64,000 bases of DNA. Origin: Sedimenticola_A sp040506895 (GTDB lineage Bacteria > Pseudomonadota > Gammaproteobacteria > Chromatiales > Chromatiaceae). Under the pieces are notes generated by a model. It searched no databases and was not told where the DNA came from. It saw only the letters and a list, made by a program, of their open reading frames with translations. Both the position numbers and the translations under genes were made by a program. The DNA lies in contig JBEVVY010000001.1 in NCBI GenBank assembly GCA_040506895.1, positions 1,054,001 through 1,118,000 on the forward strand. Reading direction: 5' to 3'. Shown in pieces: positions 45,530 through 56,538 of the stretch (within the stretch, counting starts at the first letter, position 1; the number at the start of each line of letters is the position of its first letter).

Positions 45530-45779
45530 CTCTGCTCTCCGTTTCATACCCCCGCCCCGCCGTCGGCGACGCGGAAAGATGTTGTTATTCTTTCAGCCCC
45601 GATTCGATACCGTGCCAGCCAGGAGATCAGGCAAAATCATTCAGGTCAGGCGCAAACCGCAGGCCACAGTACGACTGTCGATGGGATCTGCTGCACAGAG
45701 ATGGCTGATTTGGACTATACGGTGACGACTCATGGGTTGATCAGTGTTTTCTTGTGGTCCCAGTATAGGGAGGAGCCGG

Positions 45780-47600
45780 TTAATTCACAATCCTGAACCA
45801 GGCGGTGAGATCCGCCAGGTCCACCTCGCGCACCGCCACCTTCACCTCCTGGTTGAGGGGCATCTCGCGGCGTACCCGCACCCTGGTCTCCATGGCCAGT
45901 TCGGGAATGACCAGGGTGGCCCGCTGATCATTCATCTCCACCACCACCCCGCTTCCCTGCCAATCCGGGTTACGCTGCAGGAAAACCAGCTTCCAGTGGG
46001 TATTGGAGAGGCGTTCGGCACGGCGGATGGCACCGCCGGCACCCTCGGTCTCGCCGATTCGCCCGGTGATGTCGCTCACCGAGAGCATCGGTTCCTCCCT
46101 GAGATGGGCACGCAGCTGCTGGTGGGTCACCAGGTCGAGGTAACGCCGTAGCGGGCTGGTGGCGCGGGTATAGACCTCCAGGCCCAGGCCGGAATGGGGC
46201 TCCTCCACGGCCTTCGAGCGGGAAGGTTTCATCTGCCGCCTGTAGGCATACATCTCGGCCATTCCCGCAGGTTCTGCCGGATTTTCGGGTGGCGGTTGGG
46301 TGGCAAAGGGGACCGGGATATCCTTCTCGATCGCGTAGCTTGCTACCGCCTCACCCACCATCAGCATGGCATCGGTGACCATCTGCCGGCTGTCCAGGCG
46401 CTCCAGGGGCTTGATATTGATGGCCTCGTCTCTCACCCGCACGCTCACCTCGGGCAGATCGATGGAGGCGGAACCGGCCGCCTTGCGACGTGCCCGGTAA
46501 CGCTCGGCCAGGCTGTGGAGGGTTGCGAAAGGCTCTTCGTCCATCCGCTGATCGACCTCTGTATAGCTGTGGCGGGTGACCTTTACCGTGCTGGGGGCGA
46601 CCTCCAGCTCCACGGGCCTCCCCTCTTCGTCCAGGCGGAAGCCGAACGAGAGGGCCGGCGAGGTCGCCTGCAGGCCGAGACCGAGGGTCGTGGTGATCTC
46701 CGGCGGCAGCATGTGATCGATACGCTCGGGAATGTAGAGGTTGGCCGCACGCTCCCGCGCCTCGAGATCCAGCGGTGACCCGGGGGTCACCAGCGCCGCG
46801 ACATCGGCCACGTGGACCCAGAGCCGGTCGCCATCGAGGCTGATCGCATCATCGGGATCGTGACTGCCCTCGTCATCGATGGCGTAGGCCGCCAGGTGGG
46901 TCAGGTCGAGCCGCTCCTCCCCCGGCATATCGGGCAGGGGAAGCTGGGGGTCACCGGGCACCAGGCCCTGGCGGGCGGGATAGGGATTGTGCCAGGAGTC
47001 CCAGTAACCCACATCGACCAGCATTCGGTGGGCATTTTCAGGCGTCTCCTGCCGACCCAGGGCCTGCAGGATACGGCTGCCGTCATTCAGTTTCAGGGCC
47101 AGGCGCTCCACCTCCGAGAGGCGCTCCCGGTCGCTCTCTTCGAGAGTGCGGGTCTGCAGACGTGCGAGAAATGCCTCCCACTCACGCTCCGCGGCGACCT
47201 TGGCCTCCTGGCGCGCCTTGTCCTCGGCGATCTGGCTCTCCGAGCGGACGGTGATGATCTCAGGAGTTCCCTCGAAATAGAGTCCCTCGGCCACCAGCTG
47301 CCAGGCGGCCCAGGCGGTGGACGGCGTGTAGTCGCCATAGACGAGCTCCGCCAGCTCCTGAAGGTGGGTCTCCCCCCCCTCCAGCAGTTCCCAGGCTTCA
47401 TCCACATCACCCTCGGGTTCATCTAGGTCGGCAAGGCTTTTCAGGGGGCCGGGATGGATGATGGATATATCCTTTGGCCGCACCCGCTTGCTCTTGCCCC
47501 CTTCCAGGGTGATATCGATCTTGTCGCTGACGGCAGTGACCAGGGCCGGCCTGATCTTGTAGAGGGCCAGGCTGCCGGCGGCTGGGTTGATGTCTGGCAT
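45780..47600 (-). CDS. RNB-domain exoribonuclease (RNase II/R-like)
   Basis: A 606-aa RNB nuclease. The catalytic domain (about 235-510) contains AIDDEGSHDPDDAISL, with the metal-binding aspartates, and the end motif YTRATSPLRRYLDLVTHQQL. N-terminal region: about 80 residues of beta-barrel-like sequence and a helical linker. C-terminal: an S1-like domain (GVVVEMNDQRATLVIPEL). It degrades RNA from the 3' end. It is shorter than RNase R and lacks the basic tail. The ATG after GCGAGAATTCC is chosen; a 76-residue extension lies in the promoter region of the divergent ygfZ gene. Confidence 0.87.
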   Translation of the reverse strand: MPDINPAAGSLALYKIRPALVTAVSDKIDITLEGGKSKRVRPKDISIIHPGPLKSLADLDEPEGDVDEAWELLEGGETHLQELAELVYGDYTPSTAWAAWQLVAEGLYFEGTPEIITVRSESQIAEDKARQEAKVAAEREWEAFLARLQTRTLEESDRERLSEVERLALKLNDGSRILQALGRQETPENAHRMLVDVGYWDSWHNPYPARQGLVPGDPQLPLPDMPGEERLDLTHLAAYAIDDEGSHDPDDAISLDGDRLWVHVADVAALVTPGSPLDLEARERAANLYIPERIDHMLPPEITTTLGLGLQATSPALSFGFRLDEEGRPVELEVAPSTVKVTRHSYTEVDQRMDEEPFATLHSLAERYRARRKAAGSASIDLPEVSVRVRDEAINIKPLERLDSRQMVTDAMLMVGEAVASYAIEKDIPVPFATQPPPENPAEPAGMAEMYAYRRQMKPSRSKAVEEPHSGLGLEVYTRATSPLRRYLDLVTHQQLRAHLREEPMLSVSDITGRIGETEGAGGAIRRAERLSNTHWKLVFLQRNPDWQGSGVVVEMNDQRATLVIPELAMETRVRVRREMPLNQEVKVAVREVDLADLTAWFRIVN

Positions 47601-47785
47601 GGAATTCTCGCGGTACTTCTGTGGATAAATGCACTGTTGCAGGTAGGCTATAATACCCTTTTGACTGGTCTCCTGTCCTGCATAACCCGGGCAGAAGGGA
47701 GATTGACCGCCGGGCGACTTGCATATCACCCGACGAGGCACCATCTTCCACTCCAGCATTACGGATTGAGCGAGTGTTCTGAACA

Positions 47786-48823
47786 ATGAATAACGATTGG
47801 AAAAATTTCCTGCTGGGCCGGTCGGCACATGTCGGCGAGGATGACGTGGTCACTTTCGATATATCCGACAGCCACCCCGATTGCGCCCTGTTCGACCTGT
47901 CTCACCTTGGCCTGATCAGCATCAGCGGCGAGGATGCCGAAGATTTCCTGCAGGGACAGCTGACCAACGATGTACGGGAGGTGACCGAATCCCACTCCCA
48001 GATGAGCAGCTACTGCACTCCCAAGGGCCGGATGATGGCCAACTTCAGACTGTTTCGCCACGCTGGGGCCTACCTGATGCAACTGCCCCTGGAGACCATG
48101 CCGACGATCATGAAACGGCTGCCGATGTTCATTCTGATGTCCAAGGTGGAGGTGCAGGATGTCGGCCAGGAGCTGGTACGTATGGGGCTCGCCGGCAGCT
48201 GTGGCCCGACCCTCCTGGCGAATCATTTCAGCCGCATCCCGGAAGCACCCGGCGAGACGCTCTCGGAGGGGGAGATCACCCTTATCCGGCTTCCCGGAGA
48301 GGAGCCGAGATTCGAACTGGTCGGGACGGCAGGGAATCTCATCCCCGTCTGGACCGCCCTGGCAGAGGCTGGCGCCACCCCCGGCAACAGCGGGCACTGG
48401 TCACTGCTGGATATACAGGCAGGCATCCCCACCATTCTCGAACCAACCATCGAGGCCTTCGTGCCCCAGATGACCAACATGCAGCTGATCGACGGCGTCA
48501 GCTTCACGAAGGGGTGCTATACCGGGCAGGAGGTGGTCGCCCGCATGAAGTACCTCGGCAAATTGAAGCGACGCATGTACCTGGCGCACTGTGCCGGGGA
48601 GCATCATCCACAGCCGGGAGAAGAGCTCTTCTCTTCAAGCAGCCAGTCGGGCCAGGGGGCCGGACGCGTGGTGGAGGCCCAGGCATCACCGGACGGCGGT
48701 TACGAACTGCTTGCCGTTGCGGAGATTGCCAGTGTCGAGGCGGATGACCTTCACCTGGCAGCAGCCGATGGCCCGAAGCTCAGTTTCCGCGATATGCCCT
48801 ATTCATTTGAAGAGCAGGCCTAA
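47786..48823 (+). CDS. ygfZ: Folate-dependent Fe-S cluster assembly protein YgfZ
   Basis: A 345-aa protein of the GcvT/YgfZ fold. The diagnostic motif KGCYTGQEVVARMKY lies at about 242-256, with the essential cysteine near 244. YgfZ uses tetrahydrofolate and helps form or repair certain Fe-S proteins, including MiaB-type enzymes. It is divergent from the RNB nuclease gene and is followed by an HDOD gene 59 bases later. Confidence 0.92.
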   Translation: MNNDWKNFLLGRSAHVGEDDVVTFDISDSHPDCALFDLSHLGLISISGEDAEDFLQGQLTNDVREVTESHSQMSSYCTPKGRMMANFRLFRHAGAYLMQLPLETMPTIMKRLPMFILMSKVEVQDVGQELVRMGLAGSCGPTLLANHFSRIPEAPGETLSEGEITLIRLPGEEPRFELVGTAGNLIPVWTALAEAGATPGNSGHWSLLDIQAGIPTILEPTIEAFVPQMTNMQLIDGVSFTKGCYTGQEVVARMKYLGKLKRRMYLAHCAGEHHPQPGEELFSSSSQSGQGAGRVVEAQASPDGGYELLAVAEIASVEADDLHLAAADGPKLSFRDMPYSFEEQA

Positions 48824-48882
48824 ATGATTCTTCAGAATGGCCGATAACAGGTGCAGACACCTCCCAGGGAAGAAGATCAACA

Positions 48883-49713
48883 ATGATCAATCCAGCTGAA
48901 TTCGAAGAGCGACTCCAACGGGCCATCGAAGATGAGCAGATCTCTCTGCCCACCCTTCCCGAAGTGGCACTGCGTATCCGTGAAGCCGTGGACAGGGAAG
49001 ACTCCTCGGCAGACGAGATCGCTGAACTGGTTGCAACCGATGCGGCGCTCAGCGCACGCCTGCTGCAGGTGGCCAACAGCCCCCTGTACCGTGGACGTGA
49101 ACCGATCGACAGCATCCAGATGGCCATTACGCGCCTCGGCATCACCCTGGTACGCAGCCTGGTCATCAGCCTGGCGATGAAACAGATATTCCAGGCCACC
49201 TCCGATGCCATCGACAGCCGCCTCAGAAGCTCCTGGAAAAACAGTGTGCAGGTGGCTGCCATCAGCCGGGTGCTCTCCCAGGTACTGCCCCAACTCGATC
49301 CCAACCAGGCGATGCTGGCCGGCCTCATCCACAACATCGGCACCCTACCGATCCTGATGTTCGCGGAGTCCTATTCCGAGCTGATGGATGACGAGGAACA
49401 GCTCGACCGGCTGATCGACTCACTCTCTCCGAAGATCAGCGGACAGATCCTGGAGGGCTGGAACTTTCCTGAACCGCTGATCCAGGTGGCGAAGTACTGC
49501 CAGCAACTCGATTACGACAACGGCGACTCTGCAGACTATGTCGACGTGGTGCTGGTGGCACGGTTGCAGACCCTGGACCCGGAGCTCTCCGATCCGCAGA
49601 ACTGGTCCTCTGTCCCGGCATTCCGCAAGGTGGGCCTGGAGCCCGAGGTGGAGGTGATCAGCATGGAGGGCGCCGCCGAGGAGATCCAGGAGGTCGAGGA
49701 GATATTTCTCTGA
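48883..49713 (+). CDS. HDOD-domain protein
   Basis: A 276-aa protein. The HDOD domain covers about 10-210 (LPTLPEVALRIREAVDREDS, then LVATDAALSARLLQVANSPLY and the conserved ISRVLSQVLPQLDPNQAMLAGLIHNIG segment, where an HD-like motif is changed to HN). HDOD proteins are non-enzymatic signalling relatives of HD-GYP phosphodiesterases and often respond to c-di-GMP or cNMP networks. The C-terminus is acidic. The ATG follows GGGAAGAAGATCAAC. Confidence 0.88.
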   Translation: MINPAEFEERLQRAIEDEQISLPTLPEVALRIREAVDREDSSADEIAELVATDAALSARLLQVANSPLYRGREPIDSIQMAITRLGITLVRSLVISLAMKQIFQATSDAIDSRLRSSWKNSVQVAAISRVLSQVLPQLDPNQAMLAGLIHNIGTLPILMFAESYSELMDDEEQLDRLIDSLSPKISGQILEGWNFPEPLIQVAKYCQQLDYDNGDSADYVDVVLVARLQTLDPELSDPQNWSSVPAFRKVGLEPEVEVISMEGAAEEIQEVEEIFL

Positions 49714-49845
49714 CCAGGAAGGCTTTTTTTCAGTCGTAACCCACGTCATCTTTTTCCTACAGGAATTGACGACTTCCCCCCTTTTATTCCCCCTGTTTCG
49801 GATTACTATTCCTAATATGAGACTCGTAATCGGAGTAGGGTCGGA

Positions 49846-50019
49846 ATGGAAATGTCAACGGACGATAGAATAGAACTCTATAGGAAAGAGATCGAACGCC
49901 ATACCCCGGCAAAGACACAGCATGACATCTTTATGAGTGATGTCTTCGAGTTCCTCCTCAATTCAGCCCTTGAGCAGAAGCGTTACGAGGAGGATTCTGG
50001 AGATCCCAGTCTCGGCTAG
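49846..50019 (+). CDS. 57-aa hypothetical protein
   Basis: A short ORF starting ATGGAAATGTCAACG with a purine-rich GGAGTAGGG upstream. The peptide is acidic and helical (DDRIELYRKEIERHTPAKTQ, DIFMSDVFEFLLNSALEQK). It lies alone between the HDOD gene and lysS, which it faces tail to tail. No family is recognised. A CCCCG / CGGGG mini-dyad follows the stop. Confidence 0.5.
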   Translation: MEMSTDDRIELYRKEIERHTPAKTQHDIFMSDVFEFLLNSALEQKRYEEDSGDPSLG

Positions 50020-50055
50020 TGGGTGTACACCCCGCCATGCCGGGGAGGCTTCCGC

Positions 50056-51561
<1,506 letters not shown>

Positions 51562-51626
51562 GGTCTAACTCAATATTTATAAACATTGGGCGGTCATGTG
51601 ATTCACATGCAACCACCTTAACAGGT

Positions 51627-52725
51627 TCAGAGGCCGCTCTTCAGGCTCGCCTCGATAAACAGATCCAGGCCACCATCCAGCACGGCCTGTGTATTGCCGG
51701 TTTCAATACCCGTACGCAGATCCTTGATGCGTGACTGGTCAAGCACGTAGGAGCGGATCTGGCTGCCCCAGCCGATATCCGACTTGGTCTCCTCCAGCGC
51801 CTGCTGGTCTGCACTGCGTTTCTGTATCTCCAGCTCGTACAGCTTGGCCTTGAGCTGCTTCATTGCCTGGTCCTTGTTCTTGTGCTGGGAACGGTCGTTC
51901 TGGCACTGGACCACGGTATTGGTGGGCATGTGGGTGATACGCACCGCCGACTCGGTTCGGTTCACATGCTGTCCGCCGGCGCCGCTGGCACGGTAGACGT
52001 CGATGCGCAGATCCGCCGGGTTGATATCGATCTCGATGGAGTCGTCGATCTCGGGCGACACGAACACCGCGGCAAAGGAGGTGTGTCGGCGGTTTCCCGA
52101 ATCGAATGGCGATTTGCGCACCAGGCGGTGTACACCGATCTCGGTGCGCAGCCATCCGAAGGCGTACTCCCCTTCGAACCTGATGGTGGCCGACTTGATA
52201 CCCGCCACGTCTCCGGGTGAGACCTCCATCAATTCTGTCTTGAAACCGCGGGCCTCACCCCAGCGCAGGTACATGCGCAGCAGCATCTCCGCCCAGTCCT
52301 GGGCCTCGGTGCCACCGGAACCTGCCTGGATATCGAGGAAGCTGTTGTTGGGGTCCATCTCGCCGGAGAACATGCGGCGGAATTCAAGATCGGAGACCTT
52401 TTTTTCGTAACTATCAAGGTCGGCGACGACAGCATCTACCGTATCCTCATCACCCTCTTCAACCGCCATTTCGAGCAGGTCACCGGCGTCACCCAGTCCG
52501 GACGCCAACTCCCCGAGGGTCAGCACCACGGACTCAAGGGAGGCGCGCTCCCTGCCGAGCGCCTGGGCCTGCTCCGGGTTGTTCCAGATTTCGGGATCCT
52601 CGAGTTCCCGCAGAACCTCTGTCAGCCGTTCTTGCTTCTCAGCAAAGTCAAAGATACCCCCTCAGAGCTTCTGAGCGCTCTTTCAATTCGCTGATTTTAT
52701 TGGTAATAGGATTCAGGTCCTGCAT
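51627..52725 (-). CDS. prfB: Peptide chain release factor 2, programmed frameshift
   Basis: The 365-aa RF2 is encoded in two frames. The first 25 codons (MQDLNPITNKISELKERSEA...) end at a TGA (52648-52650) in the classic context AGGGGG TAT CTT TGA C. A +1 shift enters the long frame starting DFAEKQERLTEV. The AGGGGG acts as an internal Shine-Dalgarno sequence. The SPF anticodon motif region and the GGQ loop (GAGGQHVNRTESAVR) are present. RF2 reads UGA and UAA stops, and low RF2 levels favour the frameshift, so synthesis is self-regulated. The presence of a normal RF2 argues that UGA is a stop codon in this genome. Confidence 0.96.
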
Positions 52726-52930
52726 GGCCAACCTCACTGGAAACGGAGCGCGAATATTACACTACTACGGGCCTGGACGGAAACTGCGAAACCTCTCGCG
52801 TGCACTATAATCACCACTTGTCAGTGATCTGTTTATACCGTAGCTTATCGGTGAACTCACTTCCTCCTGGTCCCAGGGAACCAAGAGGCTCTTTGACCAA
52901 CACCAGGCCGCCAGTCCCCAATAACGATAA

Positions 52931-53983
52931 ATGGAATTGAATCTCGAAAAATTCAGGACCCTGATCCCGATCAATTCCTTGTACGAGGACAACCTGCTCC
53001 ACCTGGCGCAGCAGACCAGCGTCGAATACCACGGCCGGGGGGATGTACTCCTGGAGATTGGTGACGAAAGCCCCGAGTCCCTCTTCCTGATGTCCGGCGA
53101 GGTAATGGAAACCAGCGCTGAAAACAAGCGCAAGCGGGTGGCCGCCGACTCGGAAGAGGCACGTTATGCCCTGGCCAACCTGAGACCACGGCAGTTCAGG
53201 GTGGAGGTGATCTCGGAATCCGCCACCATCGCCCGGGTGGACGCCAACCTGCTGGACAAGATGCTCGCCTGGGGGCAGTTCGCCCCATCGGCTCCCCCGA
53301 CCGGCATGGAGGTTACGGAATTCGAGGGCAACGGTGTCGACGAGGCGGAGTGGATGGTGGCGATACTCCAGACCTCAGCCTTTCTCAGGCTCCCTTCTGC
53401 CAATATCCAGCGTCTGTTCGACAAGATGGAGCCCTACCATGTAAAGGCCGGCCAGGTGGTGATCAAGCAGGGGGATCCGGGGGATTACTACTACATGATC
53501 AAGGATGGACGCTGCAAGGTGACCCGGCCCAGCGAATCGGGCACCAAGGTGCTGGCGGAACTCGGCCGTTGCGACAGTTTCGGTGAAGAGGCGCTGATCT
53601 CGGACAAACCGCGCAATGCGACTGTCACCATGCTGACCGACGGCACCCTGATGCGGGTCTCCAAGACGGACTTCCTGGAGCTGCTGGAAGAGCCCCTGCT
53701 GAGCTGGGTCGACCTGCACGAGGCGAGCAGGATGGCGCACGAGGGGGCGATCCGCGTCGATGTACGCCTGGAGAGTGAATTCAAGAATACGAGAATCAAG
53801 GGGGCGATCAATATCCCCCTCTACCTGCTACGCCTCAGGGCCCCGAGGCTGGACAGGAACAAGCGTTACATCCTCTACTGCGACACGGGCCAGCGCAGCT
53901 CTGCGGCGGCCTTTCTGCTCAGCCAGCGTGGCTACGATGTGTACGTGTTGAAGGGCGGCCTGTCGGCACTCAAGCAGCACTAA
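52931..53983 (+). CDS. Cyclic-nucleotide-binding domain / rhodanese fusion protein
   Basis: A 350-aa soluble protein with two cNMP-binding-like domains (about 15-115 and 145-250; the second has GDPGDYYYMIKDGRCKVTR and FGEEALISDKPRNATV, close to the phosphate-binding cassette) and a C-terminal rhodanese domain (about 265-350; active Cys about 317 in YCDTGQRSSAAA). The combination suggests sulfurtransferase activity controlled by a cyclic nucleotide, possibly the product of the CHASE2 cyclase at 15.9 kb. Its stop overlaps the stop of tilS on the opposite strand by four bases. Confidence 0.85.
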   Translation: MELNLEKFRTLIPINSLYEDNLLHLAQQTSVEYHGRGDVLLEIGDESPESLFLMSGEVMETSAENKRKRVAADSEEARYALANLRPRQFRVEVISESATIARVDANLLDKMLAWGQFAPSAPPTGMEVTEFEGNGVDEAEWMVAILQTSAFLRLPSANIQRLFDKMEPYHVKAGQVVIKQGDPGDYYYMIKDGRCKVTRPSESGTKVLAELGRCDSFGEEALISDKPRNATVTMLTDGTLMRVSKTDFLELLEEPLLSWVDLHEASRMAHEGAIRVDVRLESEFKNTRIKGAINIPLYLLRLRAPRLDRNKRYILYCDTGQRSSAAAFLLSQRGYDVYVLKGGLSALKQH

Positions 53984-55314
53984 TAATACTTGCTGATCTC
54001 CGGCATCAGCCCCGGCTGGTTCTCCTTCGCCTGGAAGGGTTCGCAGACCACCATGCTGCCGACCGCAGCGAGTTGGCCATCGATGAACAGCAGCGGCACC
54101 CTGCCCCGCTCCCAGGGTGGAACGCCAAGCTCCTGGAACAGTTTTTTGAGACTCACGCTGCCTCCCCTGCCCACCGGCCGGCAGCTTAGCCCCTGTTGCC
54201 TGAAACGGACCGTCAGATCGCCCTGGTGCCAGCGCCCTTCATCGATACCACCCTGGGTATTGCGTTTTACCAGCCGCCCGATGCCCTCCGGCAGCTCGAG
54301 GGCTGCCGTGCCATCCCAGGCGAGTTCAATGTTGGGGTCCGGGGCGGCCGCTTCGGGTACCAGGTAGAGGTATCCACGGTAGCGGCGCACCTGGACACCC
54401 TCCCAGCCGACAACGGGATTGCGGTCTTCACCCGCACCGAGCACCTCGCTGACGATCTGCTGCATGCGCCGGCTGTTGGGTGCCCTGAAGCCGTGCTCCC
54501 TGATCCAGAGGCGCAGCACCGAACGCAGCCTGGCCGGATCAAGTGCCAACAGTCCGGAGACGGAGAGTGCGTCCTCATCACCGGCGAGGAGCAACGACAG
54601 GTCGTCACTGGCGACGCGCTCGATCTCGCCCTGGGCCTCGGCGCAGTAGGTGGCGCTACGGGAGAGGGTCTGCCGGATACTCGGCCAGCGCTCCAACAGC
54701 AACGGCATCACGCTGTGACGCAGATAGTTGCGGTCGAACCGCAGATCGAGATTGCTGCTGTCCTCGATCCAACTGAGCCGATGCTCAGTGGCATAGGATT
54801 CCAGCTGCTCGCGGGTAAAACCCAACAGGGGCCTCAGCAGGTGGCCCGGTCCGAATGGAGCCACCTCGGGCATCGCGGCCATACCCCGGAGACCGGCGCC
54901 GCGGAAGAGCTGCAGCAGGAGGGTCTCCGCCTGGTCGTCCTGCTGGTGCGCCGTGAGCAGCAGGTCACCGGGCTGCATCAGCTCCCTTATCGCCCGGTAG
55001 CGCCCCTCCCTGGCAACCGCCTCAACACTCTCCCCGGGAGCCGGCTGGAGGGCAAGAGAGACGGTCTCAAGGGGAATGTCCAGGGCGCTGCAGCTTGCAG
55101 CGCAGTGCCTCGCCCACTGCTCCGCATCGTCCTGCAGACCATGGTTCACGTGGATGGCAACGACCGGCGAGTTGAGATGACCGGCCAGGGCAGCCAGTGC
55201 GTGAAGCAATACCTGGGAGTCGCAGCCACCGCTATAGGCGAGCAGGTAGCGGCCACCCTTTTCCGGGGTGAGCGCAGTGAGGCGTTTACGTAACCGATCG
55301 ATAGTGAAAGCCAT
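53980..55314 (-). CDS. tilS: tRNA(Ile)-lysidine synthetase
   Basis: A 444-aa N-type ATP pyrophosphatase. The PP-loop SGGCDS lies at residues 28-33; the TilS-specific region includes HQQDDQAETLLLQLFRGAGLRG and RPLLGFTREQL, and a C-terminal TilS domain (about 360-440) is present. TilS converts cytidine 34 of tRNA-Ile to lysidine and is essential in most bacteria. It lies after accA on the same strand, as in many gammaproteobacteria. Confidence 0.94.
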   Translation of the reverse strand: MAFTIDRLRKRLTALTPEKGGRYLLAYSGGCDSQVLLHALAALAGHLNSPVVAIHVNHGLQDDAEQWARHCAASCSALDIPLETVSLALQPAPGESVEAVAREGRYRAIRELMQPGDLLLTAHQQDDQAETLLLQLFRGAGLRGMAAMPEVAPFGPGHLLRPLLGFTREQLESYATEHRLSWIEDSSNLDLRFDRNYLRHSVMPLLLERWPSIRQTLSRSATYCAEAQGEIERVASDDLSLLLAGDEDALSVSGLLALDPARLRSVLRLWIREHGFRAPNSRRMQQIVSEVLGAGEDRNPVVGWEGVQVRRYRGYLYLVPEAAAPDPNIELAWDGTAALELPEGIGRLVKRNTQGGIDEGRWHQGDLTVRFRQQGLSCRPVGRGGSVSLKKLFQELGVPPWERGRVPLLFIDGQLAAVGSMVVCEPFQAKENQPGLMPEISKYY

Positions 55315-55418
55315 GTTACCCAGCAGCTGATCCTTGGTTTGAGCGGGTCTCTTCCGGTATCACTATACCAATTGAGATGGAAATGATCAGAGCCTAGTCT
55401 TTACCGCAAACGGTTACA

Positions 55419-55452
55419 CCGGTAGATCATGGGATATGCCATGATCTACCGG
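55419..55452. terminator. Perfect 14-bp dyad between accA and tilS
   Basis: CCGGTAGATCATGG, a 6-base GATATG loop, then CCATGATCTACCGG, about 45 bases after the accA stop. There is no T-run on either strand, so it may be a weak terminator or an mRNA 3'-protecting stem rather than a strict terminator. Confidence 0.55.
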
Positions 55453-55498
55453 CGAACGGGAAAGATTGCGTGGCTTCGCCGCCAGAAGCGGGAGCGTA

Positions 55499-56455
55499 TC
55501 AGGTGGTGTACTGTCCGTAGGACATCAGGCGCTGGTAGCGATCCTCGAGCAGCTTGTCGGTGGGCACCGTGCCCAGGTGTTCCAGCGACTCGATCAGGGC
55601 GTGCTTGAGGTTCCTGGCCATGGTATCGACGTCCCGGTGGGCGCCACCCAGGGGTTCAGGAACGATAGTGTCTATCAGCTCCAGCTCTTTCAGCCGGTCG
55701 GAGGTGATCGCCATCGCCTCTGCCGCCAGCGAAGCCTTCTCGGCACTCTTCCAGAGAATGGATGCACAGCCTTCGGGGGAGATGACCGAATAGGTGCTGT
55801 ATTCCAGCATCATCACCCGGTCACCGACGCCGATAGCCAGTGCACCACCGGAGCCGCCCTCGCCCATCACCGTGCAGATGACCGGGGTCTTGAGTCCCGC
55901 CATCACCTTCAGGTTACGGGCGATCGCCTCGCTCTGTCCGCGCTCTTCCGCGTCGATACCGGGATAGGCTCCCGGGGTGTCGATGAAGGTCAGGATCGGC
56001 ATCTTGAAGCGCTCGGCCATCTCCATGAGGCGCAATGCCTTGCGGTACCCCTCGGGCCTTGGCATACCGAAATTGCGATAGAGCTTCTCCTTGGTGTCGC
56101 GCCCCTTCTGGTGACCCATGATCATGACGGATACGCCATCAAGCCTGGCGACACCACCAACGATGGCATGGTCGTCGGCAAAGGCACGGTCGCCATGCAG
56201 CTCCTGGAAGTCATCGAATATACGCTCGATATAGTCGAGCATGTAGGGGCGCTGGGGGTGGCGTGCGAGCTGTGCGATCTGCCAGGGTTTGAGATTCGAG
56301 AAGATCGACTCGGTAAGGGCCCTGCTCTTGTTCTCGAGACGGGTCACCTCGTCCTGGATATTGATCTCGTTGTCATCGCCAACGAGGCGCAATTCTTCGA
56401 TTTTCGCCTCAAGTTCAGCGATAGGCTGTTCAAATTCAAGGAAGTTAAGATTCAT
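55499..56455 (-). CDS. accA: Acetyl-CoA carboxylase carboxyltransferase subunit alpha
   Basis: A 318-aa protein with the AccA hallmark sequences RNFGMPRPEGYRKALRLM, TFIDTPGAYPG and GEGGSGGALAIGVGD (oxyanion glycine motif). With AccD it transfers the carboxyl group from biotin to acetyl-CoA to form malonyl-CoA, the first step of fatty acid synthesis. It lies downstream of dnaE in the conserved lpx-dnaE-accA order. Confidence 0.96.
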   Translation of the reverse strand: MNLNFLEFEQPIAELEAKIEELRLVGDDNEINIQDEVTRLENKSRALTESIFSNLKPWQIAQLARHPQRPYMLDYIERIFDDFQELHGDRAFADDHAIVGGVARLDGVSVMIMGHQKGRDTKEKLYRNFGMPRPEGYRKALRLMEMAERFKMPILTFIDTPGAYPGIDAEERGQSEAIARNLKVMAGLKTPVICTVMGEGGSGGALAIGVGDRVMMLEYSTYSVISPEGCASILWKSAEKASLAAEAMAITSDRLKELELIDTIVPEPLGGAHRDVDTMARNLKHALIESLEHLGTVPTDKLLEDRYQRLMSYGQYTT

Positions 56456-56538
56456 AGGCGGAAATATACCGGATTCGGAACTGATATTACAGGGCGCCAG
56501 TGCAGCAAAGATGAGAAATCTGCCCTGTTTCAGGGTGT

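Noticed and set aside
52648..52650. TGA inside prfB as a further nonsense mutation
   Set aside because: It is the normal RF2 programmed frameshift site with the AGGGGG and CTT TGA C signals.
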